DNA of 14,364 nt, from NCBI GenBank assembly GCA_900545525.1, contig UQZX01000047.1, positions 1-14,364 on the forward strand, in the 5' to 3' direction. Below the pieces are notes generated by a model that worked only from the letters and a program-made list of their open reading frames with translations, was not told the DNA's origin and did not search any database. The translations under genes were made by a program, and so were the position numbers. Positions within the stretch are counted from its first letter, which is position 1. The number at the start of each line of letters is the position of its first letter. The stretch is from an uncultured Prevotella sp. GTDB taxonomy: Bacteria > Bacteroidota > Bacteroidia > Bacteroidales > Bacteroidaceae. This document shows, one piece after another, positions 1-6,657 of the stretch.

Positions 1-2
1 AG

Positions 3-839
3 ATGGTGCGTGCCAACCCGCGCACGGCGGCAGGCGTTATCACGCCGTCGGGATATGACCCCTTCCCGGGTCTGGGCAACGTGACGGAAATAAATAATGA
101 AACTACTCCGTCGTTACGTTCGTGGACAGGTGCTGATACGCCGTTGTCGCTGAACACGATTACAGAGAGTAACGGTGTGATAAGTTTCACTGTAGGAGGA
201 GCTACTATTAATAAGGATGTGGAAGATTTTGAGGCAATGGAGCTTACCGAAGGCGATGCCACGGGAGTGAAGGGCGTCTTCTGCAACTGGGATATGCTCA
301 AGGCAAAGGTCGTTGAGACAACTGATAAATATGGAACAGGCAACAAAGCATTGGGAATTGTACGCGGAGGAAGCATAACGTCATCGGTATTAGGAAAGGG
401 GATAAGAACAATAGGATTTGATTATTGGAATACATCTTCTATGACTGTTATTATTAAATGTAGTTATTCAACAGATAATGGTGAGACATGGATACAAATC
501 AAAACCTCGTCAGGACAACAACAGGTTAATGTTCCAGCAAATACTAATATATCTGTCAGATACAATGATAATATACCATCTGGAGCCATGTTGCGTATTC
601 AACAAAATATGGGTTCGTCTTCTTTAATGAGTTATATTGATAACATAATGGTCGTTTATGCAGAGGGGTATGAAACAGCAATCTCTCCCATATCTATCAG
701 CACAGGTGAAACAGTAACATCGGAGACTGTATATAATCTCTCTGGACAGCGCGTTGCATCCGTAACAAAAGGAGTATTGATAGTTAAGACAATTTACGAC
801 AACGGAAAAACAGTCACACGAAAAGTTATAAGGAAGTAG
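3..839 (+). CDS. Secreted protein with type IX sorting tail, probably C-terminal part of an M6-type metalloprotease (5' truncated by window)
   Basis: This frame is open from the first base of the window, so the real start is probably upstream and the ATG at 3 is likely internal. Residues 18-66 (DPFPG, then a PSLRSWTG segment and ITESNGVISFTVGG) resemble the linker that follows the catalytic domain in Bacteroidales M6-type secreted metalloproteases; this is recalled from the family, not searched. Residues about 74-221 form a beta-rich, MAM/jelly-roll-like segment with no catalytic motif. Residues 230-278 are a type IX (Por) secretion C-terminal tail: YNLSGQRV, a GVLIV strand and a basic end. 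The HExxH catalytic region, if present, lies outside the window. Base composition falls from about 67% GC in the first 60 bases to about 23% at 421-480 (hand counts). The tail assignment is firm, the M6 assignment moderate. Confidence 0.65.
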   Translation: MVRANPRTAAGVITPSGYDPFPGLGNVTEINNETTPSLRSWTGADTPLSLNTITESNGVISFTVGGATINKDVEDFEAMELTEGDATGVKGVFCNWDMLKAKVVETTDKYGTGNKALGIVRGGSITSSVLGKGIRTIGFDYWNTSSMTVIIKCSYSTDNGETWIQIKTSSGQQQVNVPANTNISVRYNDNIPSGAMLRIQQNMGSSSLMSYIDNIMVVYAEGYETAISPISISTGETVTSETVYNLSGQRVASVTKGVLIVKTIYDNGKTVTRKVIRK

Positions 840-1197
840 TTTGAAATACATATATTATTGTTCTTGGTTATGTGATACATATTTTAATCATTACAAATAA
901 GATCTTTGGTATTACATATATAGAATCTTGATTTATGAAGATATTCAAATTTATGTCTGAATTTGACTTGTCACTGTCGTATAAATAACAAACTGATGAA
1001 CACGTCTGTTTTTATGCTGAATGATAAAACAGTAATAACTCATATAAATGAGTACAGACTTCTCAGTTGTTCAAGAAAGGAATATATGTTGTAAACGGCA
1101 GGAAGATTGTAAAGTGACGGTATGTGTCGTATACATATATAAAAGTCATGTCTATATAATTTGATATCCATATTCATCGGATATCTTTTACACGTTA
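840..1197. other. AT-rich intergenic region with no intact gene
   Basis: About 360 bases of AT-rich sequence lie between the secreted-protein stop codon and the first repeat element. I see no intact gene, no clear terminator hairpin and no TAnnTTTG promoter box with good spacing. The only recognisable content is a short fossil of a sorting tail at 1052-1117, listed separately. The region looks like decayed sequence. Confidence 0.6.
1052..1117 (+). pseudogene. Fossil of a type IX secretion C-terminal tail
   Basis: Immediately after an in-frame TGA at 1049-1051, 21 codons read VQTSQLFKKGIYVV followed by NGRKIVK and a stop at 1115-1117. The pattern (K)KGIYVVNGRKIVK followed by a stop is the typical last strand of Por-type C-terminal sorting domains in Prevotella and Bacteroides secreted proteins. 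No intact coding sequence joins it upstream because all nearby frames contain stops. I infer the end of a degraded secreted-protein gene, perhaps a former neighbour or duplicate of the gene ending at 839. A chance resemblance over so few codons cannot be excluded. Confidence 0.5.
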
Positions 1198-1343
1198 GGG
1201 TGTGTCAAGATACACATACCGCACAGAGTAGGGACTTTTTCTTGTAAATGTCCGCTTTATAATGATTGATAATCAGTATTTATGCGGCGGACATTTACAA
1301 GAAAAAGTCCCTACTTTGGATTGTTTCATATTTTGACATACCC
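1198..1343. repeat. MITE-like inverted-repeat element (family A)
   Basis: The outer ends form an imperfect inverted repeat: 1198-1212 (GGGTGTGTCAAGATA) pairs with 1329-1343 at 13 of 15 positions. Inside, 1227-1255 and 1287-1315 are perfect 29-bp inverted copies around a 31-bp centre. The element has no coding capacity. The same end motif and internal arm recur at 14118-14291, so it is a dispersed family. A non-autonomous transposable element (MITE) is the best reading. I could not identify a target duplication or the parent insertion sequence. Confidence 0.75.
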
Positions 1344-1353
1344 CGTACATAAA

Positions 1354-1610
1354 TAACGTGAGTTCGACGAACTTATCTTGCCTGTTATATTACAAATCAC
1401 CCCTGCCCCTCCTTTGGAAAAGGAGGGGACGCGTAGGAATGTAGTAAGGAGTAAAGTGTTAGGAAGTTAAAGAAGTTATGGGAAGTTAGAAGAAGTTAAA
1501 GGACAAATGTCTATATACAATGCCTGCGCTGCGTCCCCTCCCTTTTTCAAAGGAGGGGCAGGGGTGGTTTGTGATATAACAAGAAAGATAAACTCGTCGA
1601 ACTCACGTTA
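1354..1610. repeat. Long palindromic intergenic element (family B)
   Basis: The left arm (1354-1432) and right arm (1531-1610) are imperfect inverted copies of about 80 bases. Each begins with TAACGTGAGTTCGACGA reading inward. Each also contains a smaller palindrome built on CCCCTCCTTT and AAGGAGGGG. The centre (1433-1530) carries an irregular run of GAAGTTA-type units at about 1461-1500. There is no coding capacity. Further copies of the arm occur at the right edge of the window (14083-14117, 14294-14313 and 14312-14364). As RNA it would fold into a very long hairpin, so it could end transcription from either side. Confidence 0.75.
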
Positions 1611-1649
1611 ATATAATGTATATTTTCGCTGAACGAGGCATACGTGTGA

Positions 1650-1673
1650 GGGTGTGTCAAAAAACTCATACCG
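1650..1673. repeat. Solo end of the family A element
   Basis: These 24 bases match the left end of the element at 1198-1221 closely: GGGTGTGTCAA, then a short variable stretch, then CATACCG. No partner inverted copy is visible nearby. It lies 22 bp past the stop codon of the leftward helix-hairpin-helix gene. It is probably a remnant of a decayed or partly deleted copy. Confidence 0.6.
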
Positions 1674-1695
1674 ACATAAATACCGCAAGACATCG

Positions 1696-2592
1696 TCAGA
1701 AAACCACGTAGGGCTTGAGGCGGCGTATTGCTTCAGCAGGGAAGTCGCGGTTAAGACGGAGGTCGTCGAGCGACTTGAGATTGCCGTGAAGCCTGCGGTA
1801 ATCGACGATTGCCTTTGCCTGAAAATAACTGATATAGGGATGACGGCGAAGCTGATTAAGCGTAAGTTTGTTCAGATTAATCTTCTCCGTCACCGCATCT
1901 CCAAGTTTAAAATAACGGAGCGAGGACTCGGGAAAGCCGTCGATTTCAAGTAGCTGGTCTACGGAGAAGAAGCCTCCGAGACGCGCCCGGTAGCTCACTA
2001 TGGCACGGGCATATCCGCTGCCAATGCCCGGCACCTTCTTCAGCATCGCCGTGTCGGCGGTACTAAGGACGATATATTCGCCGTCTTTTATCTTTACCGG
2101 ATATTTCAAGGTGTCGCGCACCGCCGCCGTACGCTCCCCGTCAGATATCAGAGACGATGCCGGAAGATAGTCGGAAGAGATGCGGATGTACGGCTCAAGC
2201 CTTTTATATTGCCCCACGGTAAGTCCGTAGAGACGCGCAAAATCGGACGGACGCCTGTACACACCGCCCTTTGCCCGATACTTATATATGTTGCGCACCT
2301 GCCATGGCTGAAGCCCAAGACTGAGCAATGCCGTGCTGTCGGCAGTGTTGGGGTCAAACGCAAAAAGCCTTGTTGAAGGAGCACCGGCATCGTAATATCC
2401 CGCCGCACGGCGGTTGCTGCCGGTCTTTGCGGCAGGCATGCCAACCGACGACGTGTCTGCCGACGAGACAAAATCACCGTCTGCGGGACCCGCCGTAAAC
2501 ATAATGCCTGCGGCAAGGACTGCCATTATGAAAAGCAGGATTATGGCAACGGCGCGGTCTGCCTTGTTTATATAAAACAGTTTTTTAATCAT
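1696..2592 (-). CDS. Membrane-anchored helix-hairpin-helix (ComEA-like) protein
   Basis: This 298-residue protein has a short basic N-terminus, one membrane helix at about 14-34 and then a polar exported part. Three helix-hairpin-helix units follow at about 77-136 (FDPNTAD, then YRAKGGVYRRPSDF), 174-230 (LKKVPGIGSGYARAIVSYR) and 238-295 (INLNKLTLNQLRRHPYI). Such domains bind DNA without sequence preference. ComEA-type proteins bind incoming DNA during competence, but a DNA-uptake role here is inference. The gene is the last of a leftward cluster, 53 bp after the second transporter and probably co-transcribed with it, although no functional link to transport is evident. A decayed repeat end lies just past the stop codon. 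The domain assignment is firm and the cellular role open. Confidence 0.88.
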   Translation of the reverse strand: MIKKLFYINKADRAVAIILLFIMAVLAAGIMFTAGPADGDFVSSADTSSVGMPAAKTGSNRRAAGYYDAGAPSTRLFAFDPNTADSTALLSLGLQPWQVRNIYKYRAKGGVYRRPSDFARLYGLTVGQYKRLEPYIRISSDYLPASSLISDGERTAAVRDTLKYPVKIKDGEYIVLSTADTAMLKKVPGIGSGYARAIVSYRARLGGFFSVDQLLEIDGFPESSLRYFKLGDAVTEKINLNKLTLNQLRRHPYISYFQAKAIVDYRRLHGNLKSLDDLRLNRDFPAEAIRRLKPYVVF

Positions 2593-2645
2593 TGGGAATA
2601 TTAAAACAGTCTATCGGTAATACACGCCATAAGCCTGCCACAATG

Positions 2646-4007
2646 CTATATGAGACCAAACTGGTGAAGGAAAATGGCAAGTATGCCCAGCGGACACACA
2701 ATCCTGACGGAATAGAGGTAAAGCCCCGTGTACCATGCGTCGTAAGAACCATGGTTTGAAAGCTCGTCCGCAACAACCTTGCGGGGTATATACCAGCCCA
2801 CGAAGAGGCATGTGAGAAACGCGGCAAGCGGCATGAGCACCTGTGCCGTGATGTAGTCGAAACAGTCCATGAGCGACCTGCCGGCAACGGAAAGCCCTGG
2901 GCATGCTCCGAAAGAAAGCGAGCACAACACCGTCATTACGCAGCACAGCACCGTGACTATGGCTGCACCGCCGCGCCGCGACAGCTTCAGCTCCTCATGG
3001 AAAAAAGCCGTTCCAATCTCGTGCATGGATATCGTAGATGTCAGTGCGGCAAGAGACATCAGTGCATAGAACAGCACGGAGACGACGTATCCCACGGCAG
3101 GAACACCGATAAATGCCTCGCGGAAGACGTTGGGCAGGGTTATGAAAATGAGCGACGGTCCCGAGTCGGGATGCACTCCCACGGAAAACGCCGCGGGAAA
3201 TATCATCAGTCCGGCAAGAATGGCTATCAGCGTGTCGATAAGGGCTATCTGCACGGCAGCCCCCGCAAGGTTTGTCCTGCGCCCGAAGTAAGACGCATAC
3301 GTGCAGAGACATGCCGTTCCGAGGCTGAGGGAGAAGAAAGCCTGCCCCAGGGCTTCGAGAAACACGCCGGTGTTGAGCTTTGAAAAATCGGGCTTGAAGA
3401 GAAATTCCACGCCCTTGCCGGCTCCCGGAAGCATGCACGATGCCACCACGATGAACACCAGAAGGACAAAGAGCAGGGGCATGAGCAGCTTGGATGCCTT
3501 CTCGATGCCGTCGCGTATGCCGCGCGAAACGACAACATGTGTGATCAGGACGAACACCACCGCCCACAGCGCAGGCTTGACGGGATCTGACGAGAAATCG
3601 GCGAAATATCTTGAAACAAACGCCGCATCGCCCTGCAGCTTCTCTGCAAGCGACGCGAAAAGGTATTGCAGGCACCAACCTGCCACCACCGCATAGAACC
3701 CGAGTATGAGCATGGAGGTGAACACTCCCATATAGCCTATCACCATCCACGGCGTGCCGTTGGCAAGCCTGCGGTATGAGCGGGCGGCGTTGGATGCCGA
3801 GTGGCGCCCGACGATAAACTCGCTTATCATGCCCGGAATGCCCAAAAGGAGTATGCAGCCCAGATATATCAGGATGAAGGCGGCTCCGCCGTTGTGTCCC
3901 GTCATGAACGGGAAGCGCCACACATTGCCCAATCCCACAGCCGAACCTGCCGTGGCAAGAACGACGCCGAGACGGCTGCCGAAATTTATTCGTTCTGAAC
4001 GTGACAT
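2646..4007 (-). CDS. Na+-dependent neurotransmitter:sodium symporter (NSS/SNF) family transporter, second copy
   Basis: This 453-residue polytopic membrane protein belongs to the LeuT-fold NSS family, which couples Na+ entry to uptake of amino acids or similar amines across the inner membrane. The signature is in TM1 near residue 20: ATAGSAVGLGNVWRFPF, followed by NGGAAFILIY. These unwound TM1 residues form the Na+ and substrate sites in the family. The length suits the 11-helix bacterial form. It lies 15 bp downstream of a close paralogue with the same architecture and the same QFG(L/I)I C-terminus, so the pair arose by tandem duplication and is probably co-transcribed. The substrate cannot be read from the sequence. 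The start aligns exactly with the paralogue. Confidence 0.93.
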   Translation of the reverse strand: MSRSERINFGSRLGVVLATAGSAVGLGNVWRFPFMTGHNGGAAFILIYLGCILLLGIPGMISEFIVGRHSASNAARSYRRLANGTPWMVIGYMGVFTSMLILGFYAVVAGWCLQYLFASLAEKLQGDAAFVSRYFADFSSDPVKPALWAVVFVLITHVVVSRGIRDGIEKASKLLMPLLFVLLVFIVVASCMLPGAGKGVEFLFKPDFSKLNTGVFLEALGQAFFSLSLGTACLCTYASYFGRRTNLAGAAVQIALIDTLIAILAGLMIFPAAFSVGVHPDSGPSLIFITLPNVFREAFIGVPAVGYVVSVLFYALMSLAALTSTISMHEIGTAFFHEELKLSRRGGAAIVTVLCCVMTVLCSLSFGACPGLSVAGRSLMDCFDYITAQVLMPLAAFLTCLFVGWYIPRKVVADELSNHGSYDAWYTGLYLYSVRIVCPLGILAIFLHQFGLI

Positions 4008-4022
4008 TTAAAAGACTGTTTT

Positions 4023-5384
4023 TCAGATTATACCAAACTGGTGCAGAAATATCAATATGATGCACACCGGACATACATATCTTACACTGAACATGTAAAG
4101 ACCGAACACGGCGGAATGGAGCGTGCCGCCGTTTGTAAACTCGTCGTGCACCATCTTGCGCGGCAGATACCAGCCGACAAAGAGGCATGTGAGAAATCCG
4201 CCGGCAGGAAGGAGTATCTGTCCCGTGAAAAAGTCGAATATGCTGAACAGAGGCTTGCCGAACAGTTGCAGGCAGTCATACTTGCCGAGCGACAACGAGC
4301 AGAAAGCTGCCATGATGCCGCATGCCACCGTGACGATGAGTGCCGCACGCCGGCGTGTGGTCCCAAGCTCCTCTTCAAGAAACGCGGTGCTCACCTCATG
4401 CAGGGATATCAGCGATGTGAGGGCTGCAAGAGAGAGCAGGGCATAGAACGCGAGGGACACCACATAGCCCACGGCAGGAACGCCGCCGAACGCCTGCTGA
4501 AACACATTGGGAAGCGTAATGAAAAGCAAAGACGGACCGGAGTCGGGATTTACTCCGACGGAAAATGCCGCCGGGAAAATCATCAGTCCGGCAAGAACGG
4601 CAACGATGCTGTCTATCACGCCTATCTGAACAGCCGACTTTGGCATGTCGGTGTCCTTGCTGAAATAAGATGCGTAGGTGCATATACAGCCCATGCCGAT
4701 GCTGAGCGAATAGAACGACTGGCCCAGTGCGCCGAGAAAGACATCACCGTCCACCTTCGAAAAGTCGGGGTTGAAGAGAAAAGAGATTCCGGCAGAGGCT
4801 CCGGGCAACATGCACGACGACACCACTATGACAAGCAACAGGATGAAAAGTGCCGGCATAAGCATCTTGGAGGCTTTCTCTATGCCGCCCCGAACGCCGC
4901 GCGCCACCACAAAATGGGTTATTGCCACAAACGCCAACGCCCACAATACAGGCTTCAGGGGGTCGGTCTCGAAGTTCTCGAAGTAGGTCTTAAAGAAGCC
5001 GGGGTCGCCGTGCAGATGCCCCACAACCGATGCATACATATACTCAAGGCACCAGCCCGACACGACAAGATAGTACCCTGTAATGAGAAATCCGGTGAGA
5101 ACACCGAGATAGCCTACCACCATCCACGGCGTGCCTCCAGACAGCTTGCGGTATGAGCGGGCTGTGTTTGCCGCCGCGTTGCGCCCTATTATAAACTCGC
5201 TGACCATGCACGGCATGCCGAGAAACAGCACACATATTATATATATGAGTATGAACGCCGCTCCGCCGTTCTCTCCCGTCATGTACGGAAAGCGCCAGAT
5301 ATTGCCCAAGCCAACCGCCGAACCTGCCGTGGCAAGTATTATACCGAGCTTGCTTCCAAACTTTGCTCTTTCTGATTGCATCAT
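4023..5384 (-). CDS. Na+-dependent neurotransmitter:sodium symporter (NSS/SNF) family transporter, first copy
   Basis: A 453-residue NSS-family symporter begins MMQSERAKFGSKLG. TM1 carries ATAGSAVGLGNIWRFPY and then NGGAAFILIY, the Na+ and substrate-binding region of LeuT-fold transporters. I chose the ATG at 5384 because the protein then aligns without offset to the neighbouring paralogue (MSRSERINFGSRLG) and has the same length. The frame is open to an ATG at 5429, but the extra 15 residues (MCCLRHLELYKTYQD) look unlike the family. The gene is the first of a leftward cluster. A promoter-like box (TACATTTG, complement of 5475-5482) lies about 90 bp upstream. The likely role is amino acid uptake; the substrate is unknown. 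Confidence 0.92.
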   Translation of the reverse strand: MMQSERAKFGSKLGIILATAGSAVGLGNIWRFPYMTGENGGAAFILIYIICVLFLGMPCMVSEFIIGRNAAANTARSYRKLSGGTPWMVVGYLGVLTGFLITGYYLVVSGWCLEYMYASVVGHLHGDPGFFKTYFENFETDPLKPVLWALAFVAITHFVVARGVRGGIEKASKMLMPALFILLLVIVVSSCMLPGASAGISFLFNPDFSKVDGDVFLGALGQSFYSLSIGMGCICTYASYFSKDTDMPKSAVQIGVIDSIVAVLAGLMIFPAAFSVGVNPDSGPSLLFITLPNVFQQAFGGVPAVGYVVSLAFYALLSLAALTSLISLHEVSTAFLEEELGTTRRRAALIVTVACGIMAAFCSLSLGKYDCLQLFGKPLFSIFDFFTGQILLPAGGFLTCLFVGWYLPRKMVHDEFTNGGTLHSAVFGLYMFSVRYVCPVCIILIFLHQFGII

Positions 5385-5471
5385 GTCCTGATATGTTTTA
5401 TACAGCTCCAGATGCCGCAGGCAACACATGCACCAGCACCGGCGGACTGTCTATTAAATTCTGCCAAACGG

Positions 5472-5502
5472 TTGCAAATGTATAAAAAATATCCTACTTT
5501 TG
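5472..5502 (+). promoter_or_regulatory. Bacteroidetes-type promoter for the VanZ-like gene
   Basis: A TTG at 5472-5474 is followed 20 bp later by TACTTTTG at 5495-5502, matching the Bacteroidetes -33 (TTG) and -7 (TAnnTTTG) elements with normal spacing. The ATG of the rightward gene at 5523 lies 20 bp past the -7 box, giving a short leader. Confidence 0.65.
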
Positions 5503-5508
5503 CATCAA
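5475..5508 (-). promoter_or_regulatory. Possible overlapping divergent promoter for the transporter cluster
   Basis: On the minus strand, 5482-5475 reads TACATTTG, a match to TAnnTTTG. A TTG (complement of CAA at 5506-5508) lies 23 bp upstream, a little more than the usual 19-21 bp. The box physically overlaps the rightward promoter. It is correctly placed for the leftward transporter gene starting at 5384. Confidence 0.45.
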
Positions 5509-5522
5509 AATAACAACTAAAG

Positions 5523-5963
5523 ATGAATTATTTGTATCATTTAATAAGAAAATACCCGATTTCATGCTTTCTCATAGCAGTAATATGGATATTGTGCTTC
5601 ATCACTCCGCCGCACACACAGCTCGACAATGTGCCGCTCATGGACAAGTGGACACACATCGCCATGTACGGCGGGACGTGCACCGTGATATGGATTGAAT
5701 ATCTGAAACGTCATGGAAAAATAAATGCCATGCGGCTTTTCTGCATGGCATGGCTGGCACCGGTAGTAATGAGCGGCGTCATAGAACTTCTTCAGGCATA
5801 CTGCACGGGAGGGCGACGGAGCGGCGACTGGCTCGACTTTGCAGCCAACAGCATAGGCGCAACGCTGGCTTCCGTCACCGGTATTCTTCTGGTAACGTAC
5901 CGCGCCAGACGGCAAAAGGCATCTGCCGGAGATACGAATTGTAAAAACGGCGGTCGCCGGTGA
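5523..5963 (+). CDS. VanZ-like family membrane protein
   Basis: This 146-residue protein has four likely membrane helices at about 11-28, 44-62, 72-90 and 106-126. It carries VanZ-family motifs: DKWTHIAMYG at 41-50, then SGVIELLQAY and RRSGDWLDFAANSIGA at 98-113. VanZ-like proteins are small integral membrane proteins. VanZ itself gives low-level teicoplanin resistance, but most family members, including Bacteroidetes ones, have no established function, so resistance should not be inferred. The hydrophilic tail after the last helix is encoded in an 89-bp stretch that also encodes, on the other strand, the end of the CYTH protein. A promoter lies just upstream at 5472-5502. Confidence 0.88.
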   Translation: MNYLYHLIRKYPISCFLIAVIWILCFITPPHTQLDNVPLMDKWTHIAMYGGTCTVIWIEYLKRHGKINAMRLFCMAWLAPVVMSGVIELLQAYCTGGRRSGDWLDFAANSIGATLASVTGILLVTYRARRQKASAGDTNCKNGGRR

Positions 5964-6381
5964 CTTCCTCACCGACAAAATCCGGCTTTTCGTACGGCTC
6001 GTCCTCACTCTCCAGCTCAACCTCGGCAATGACAAGCCCCTCGTTGTCTCCATAGAACTCGTCTATCTCGAAGACATGCTTTCCGCTCTTCACGAGATAG
6101 CGTGTCTTGTCTATCAAGCCCGGCTCGCACAGCTGCATGAGATGCTCCGCCTCATCAAGCGTGATTTCCTTTTCAAACTCGTAGCGGGTCATTCCGCCGT
6201 TTCCGGAGGGTCCCTTTATGGTGATAAATCCCTGATTGCCGCGTATCCGCACACGGACGGTACGCCCCCTGCCGCTGCAGATATAGCCCTGCTTTATGCG
6301 CGAAGAGGCATAGGCCAACGTCTTATATGCCCCGTCACGCTTGTGCACAAGAAACTTGCGCTCTATCTCCAGTCCGCTCAT
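5875..6381 (-). CDS. CYTH domain protein (triphosphate tunnel metalloenzyme)
   Basis: This 168-residue single-domain protein begins with the defining EIERKF motif (5-10). Tunnel-lining charged residues of the CYTH fold follow: RVRIRG (43-48), FITIKGP (52-58), YEFEKEI (67-73), KTRY (92-95), EIDEF (105-109) and AEVELE (119-124). CYTH proteins hydrolyse or cyclise triphosphorylated substrates using a divalent metal. Small bacterial members of this type act on inorganic triphosphate or similar substrates. Which one is used here is not visible. The start lies 6 bp after the stop of the 45-aa membrane protein, so the two are almost certainly co-transcribed. Residues from about 140 to the end, including the conserved VTGDRRFYNSYL, lie in the convergent overlap with the VanZ-like gene. 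Confidence 0.9.
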   Translation of the reverse strand: MSGLEIERKFLVHKRDGAYKTLAYASSRIKQGYICSGRGRTVRVRIRGNQGFITIKGPSGNGGMTRYEFEKEITLDEAEHLMQLCEPGLIDKTRYLVKSGKHVFEIDEFYGDNEGLVIAEVELESEDEPYEKPDFVGEEVTGDRRFYNSYLRQMPFAVWRGTLPEEYR

Positions 6382-6387
6382 TCTGCC

Positions 6388-6525
6388 TCAGGCAATCATC
6401 TGGACAATGAGAAACAAGAATGCTGCGAGCACCAAGATGCCGAAGATCCAGTTGATAATCATTTTTGCCTGTTTTTCCTGTTGTGCGTCGCGGCGTGCGC
6501 GGCGTGCTTTTTTCTTGTCGTTCAT
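6388..6525 (-). CDS. Small single-pass membrane protein, 45 aa, function unknown
   Basis: This short frame was found by reading the minus strand of the gap between the release factor and CYTH genes. It begins MNDKKKARRARRDAQQEKQA, a strongly basic cytoplasmic segment, followed by KMIINWIFGILVLAAFLF and LIVQMIA, one hydrophobic helix of about 20 residues (24-44) ending at the C-terminus. The charge distribution predicts an N-in, single-pass protein. It stops 6 bp before the CYTH start codon, a spacing typical of translational coupling. The arrangement of a basic N-terminus and a clean membrane helix, with no unused sequence up to the next gene, argues for a real gene. I do not recognise the family. 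It might anchor, assist or modulate the CYTH protein, but that is inference. Confidence 0.75.
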   Translation of the reverse strand: MNDKKKARRARRDAQQEKQAKMIINWIFGILVLAAFLFLIVQMIA

Positions 6526-6657
6526 AAGCTCTGATATAATTTAAGGTTGTTTTTATATTTATGGCAGACCACGGATGAGGTGTCACCACCCGCCCTCTGG
6601 GTTCTGCCCTGTCTGTTTCTTTCCGTCTCTTATCCCACCCTGTGCAGGTGCCCGTGC
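6526..6657. other. Gap between prfB and the small membrane protein gene
   Basis: This 132-bp gap interrupts an otherwise tightly packed leftward cluster. It contains no further coding sequence that I can support and no clear TAnnTTTG box on the minus strand. A weak imperfect hairpin (6563-6570 with 6600-6608, 29-base loop) is present. The gap could hold a weak internal promoter or partial terminator, but nothing in it is decisive. Confidence 0.4.

Noticed and set aside
1198..1673. CRISPR array
   Set aside because: The repeats are few, palindromic and not evenly spaced, with no unique spacers of constant length and no cas genes in the window. They fit MITE-like elements instead.
1654..1953. 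99-codon plus-strand frame at the end of the helix-hairpin-helix gene
   Set aside because: It begins in the solo repeat end and runs antisense to the conserved third helix-hairpin-helix unit.
2995..4188. 397-codon minus-strand frame overlapping both transporters
   Set aside because: It runs in another frame of the same strand through the real transporter gene, and its Arg/His-rich translation has no membrane helices.
4041..5156. 371-codon plus-strand open frame opposite the first transporter
   Set aside because: The translation is highly charged and low-complexity, and lies antisense to a clear NSS transporter. It is a by-product of codon bias.
5385..5429. 15-residue N-terminal extension of the first transporter
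   Set aside because: The paralogue starts at the equivalent of 5384, and the extension (MCCLRHLELYKTYQD) does not resemble the family N-terminus. It is more likely leader sequence.
5523..5963. VanZ-like gene as an antibiotic-resistance determinant
   Set aside because: Only the domain is shared; no other van genes are nearby, and chromosomal VanZ-like proteins are common without a resistance role.
6563..6608. Imperfect hairpin in the gap after prfB as a terminator
   Set aside because: The stem is about 8 bp with a bulge, the loop is 29 bases and no U-tract follows it on the minus strand. It is too weak to call.
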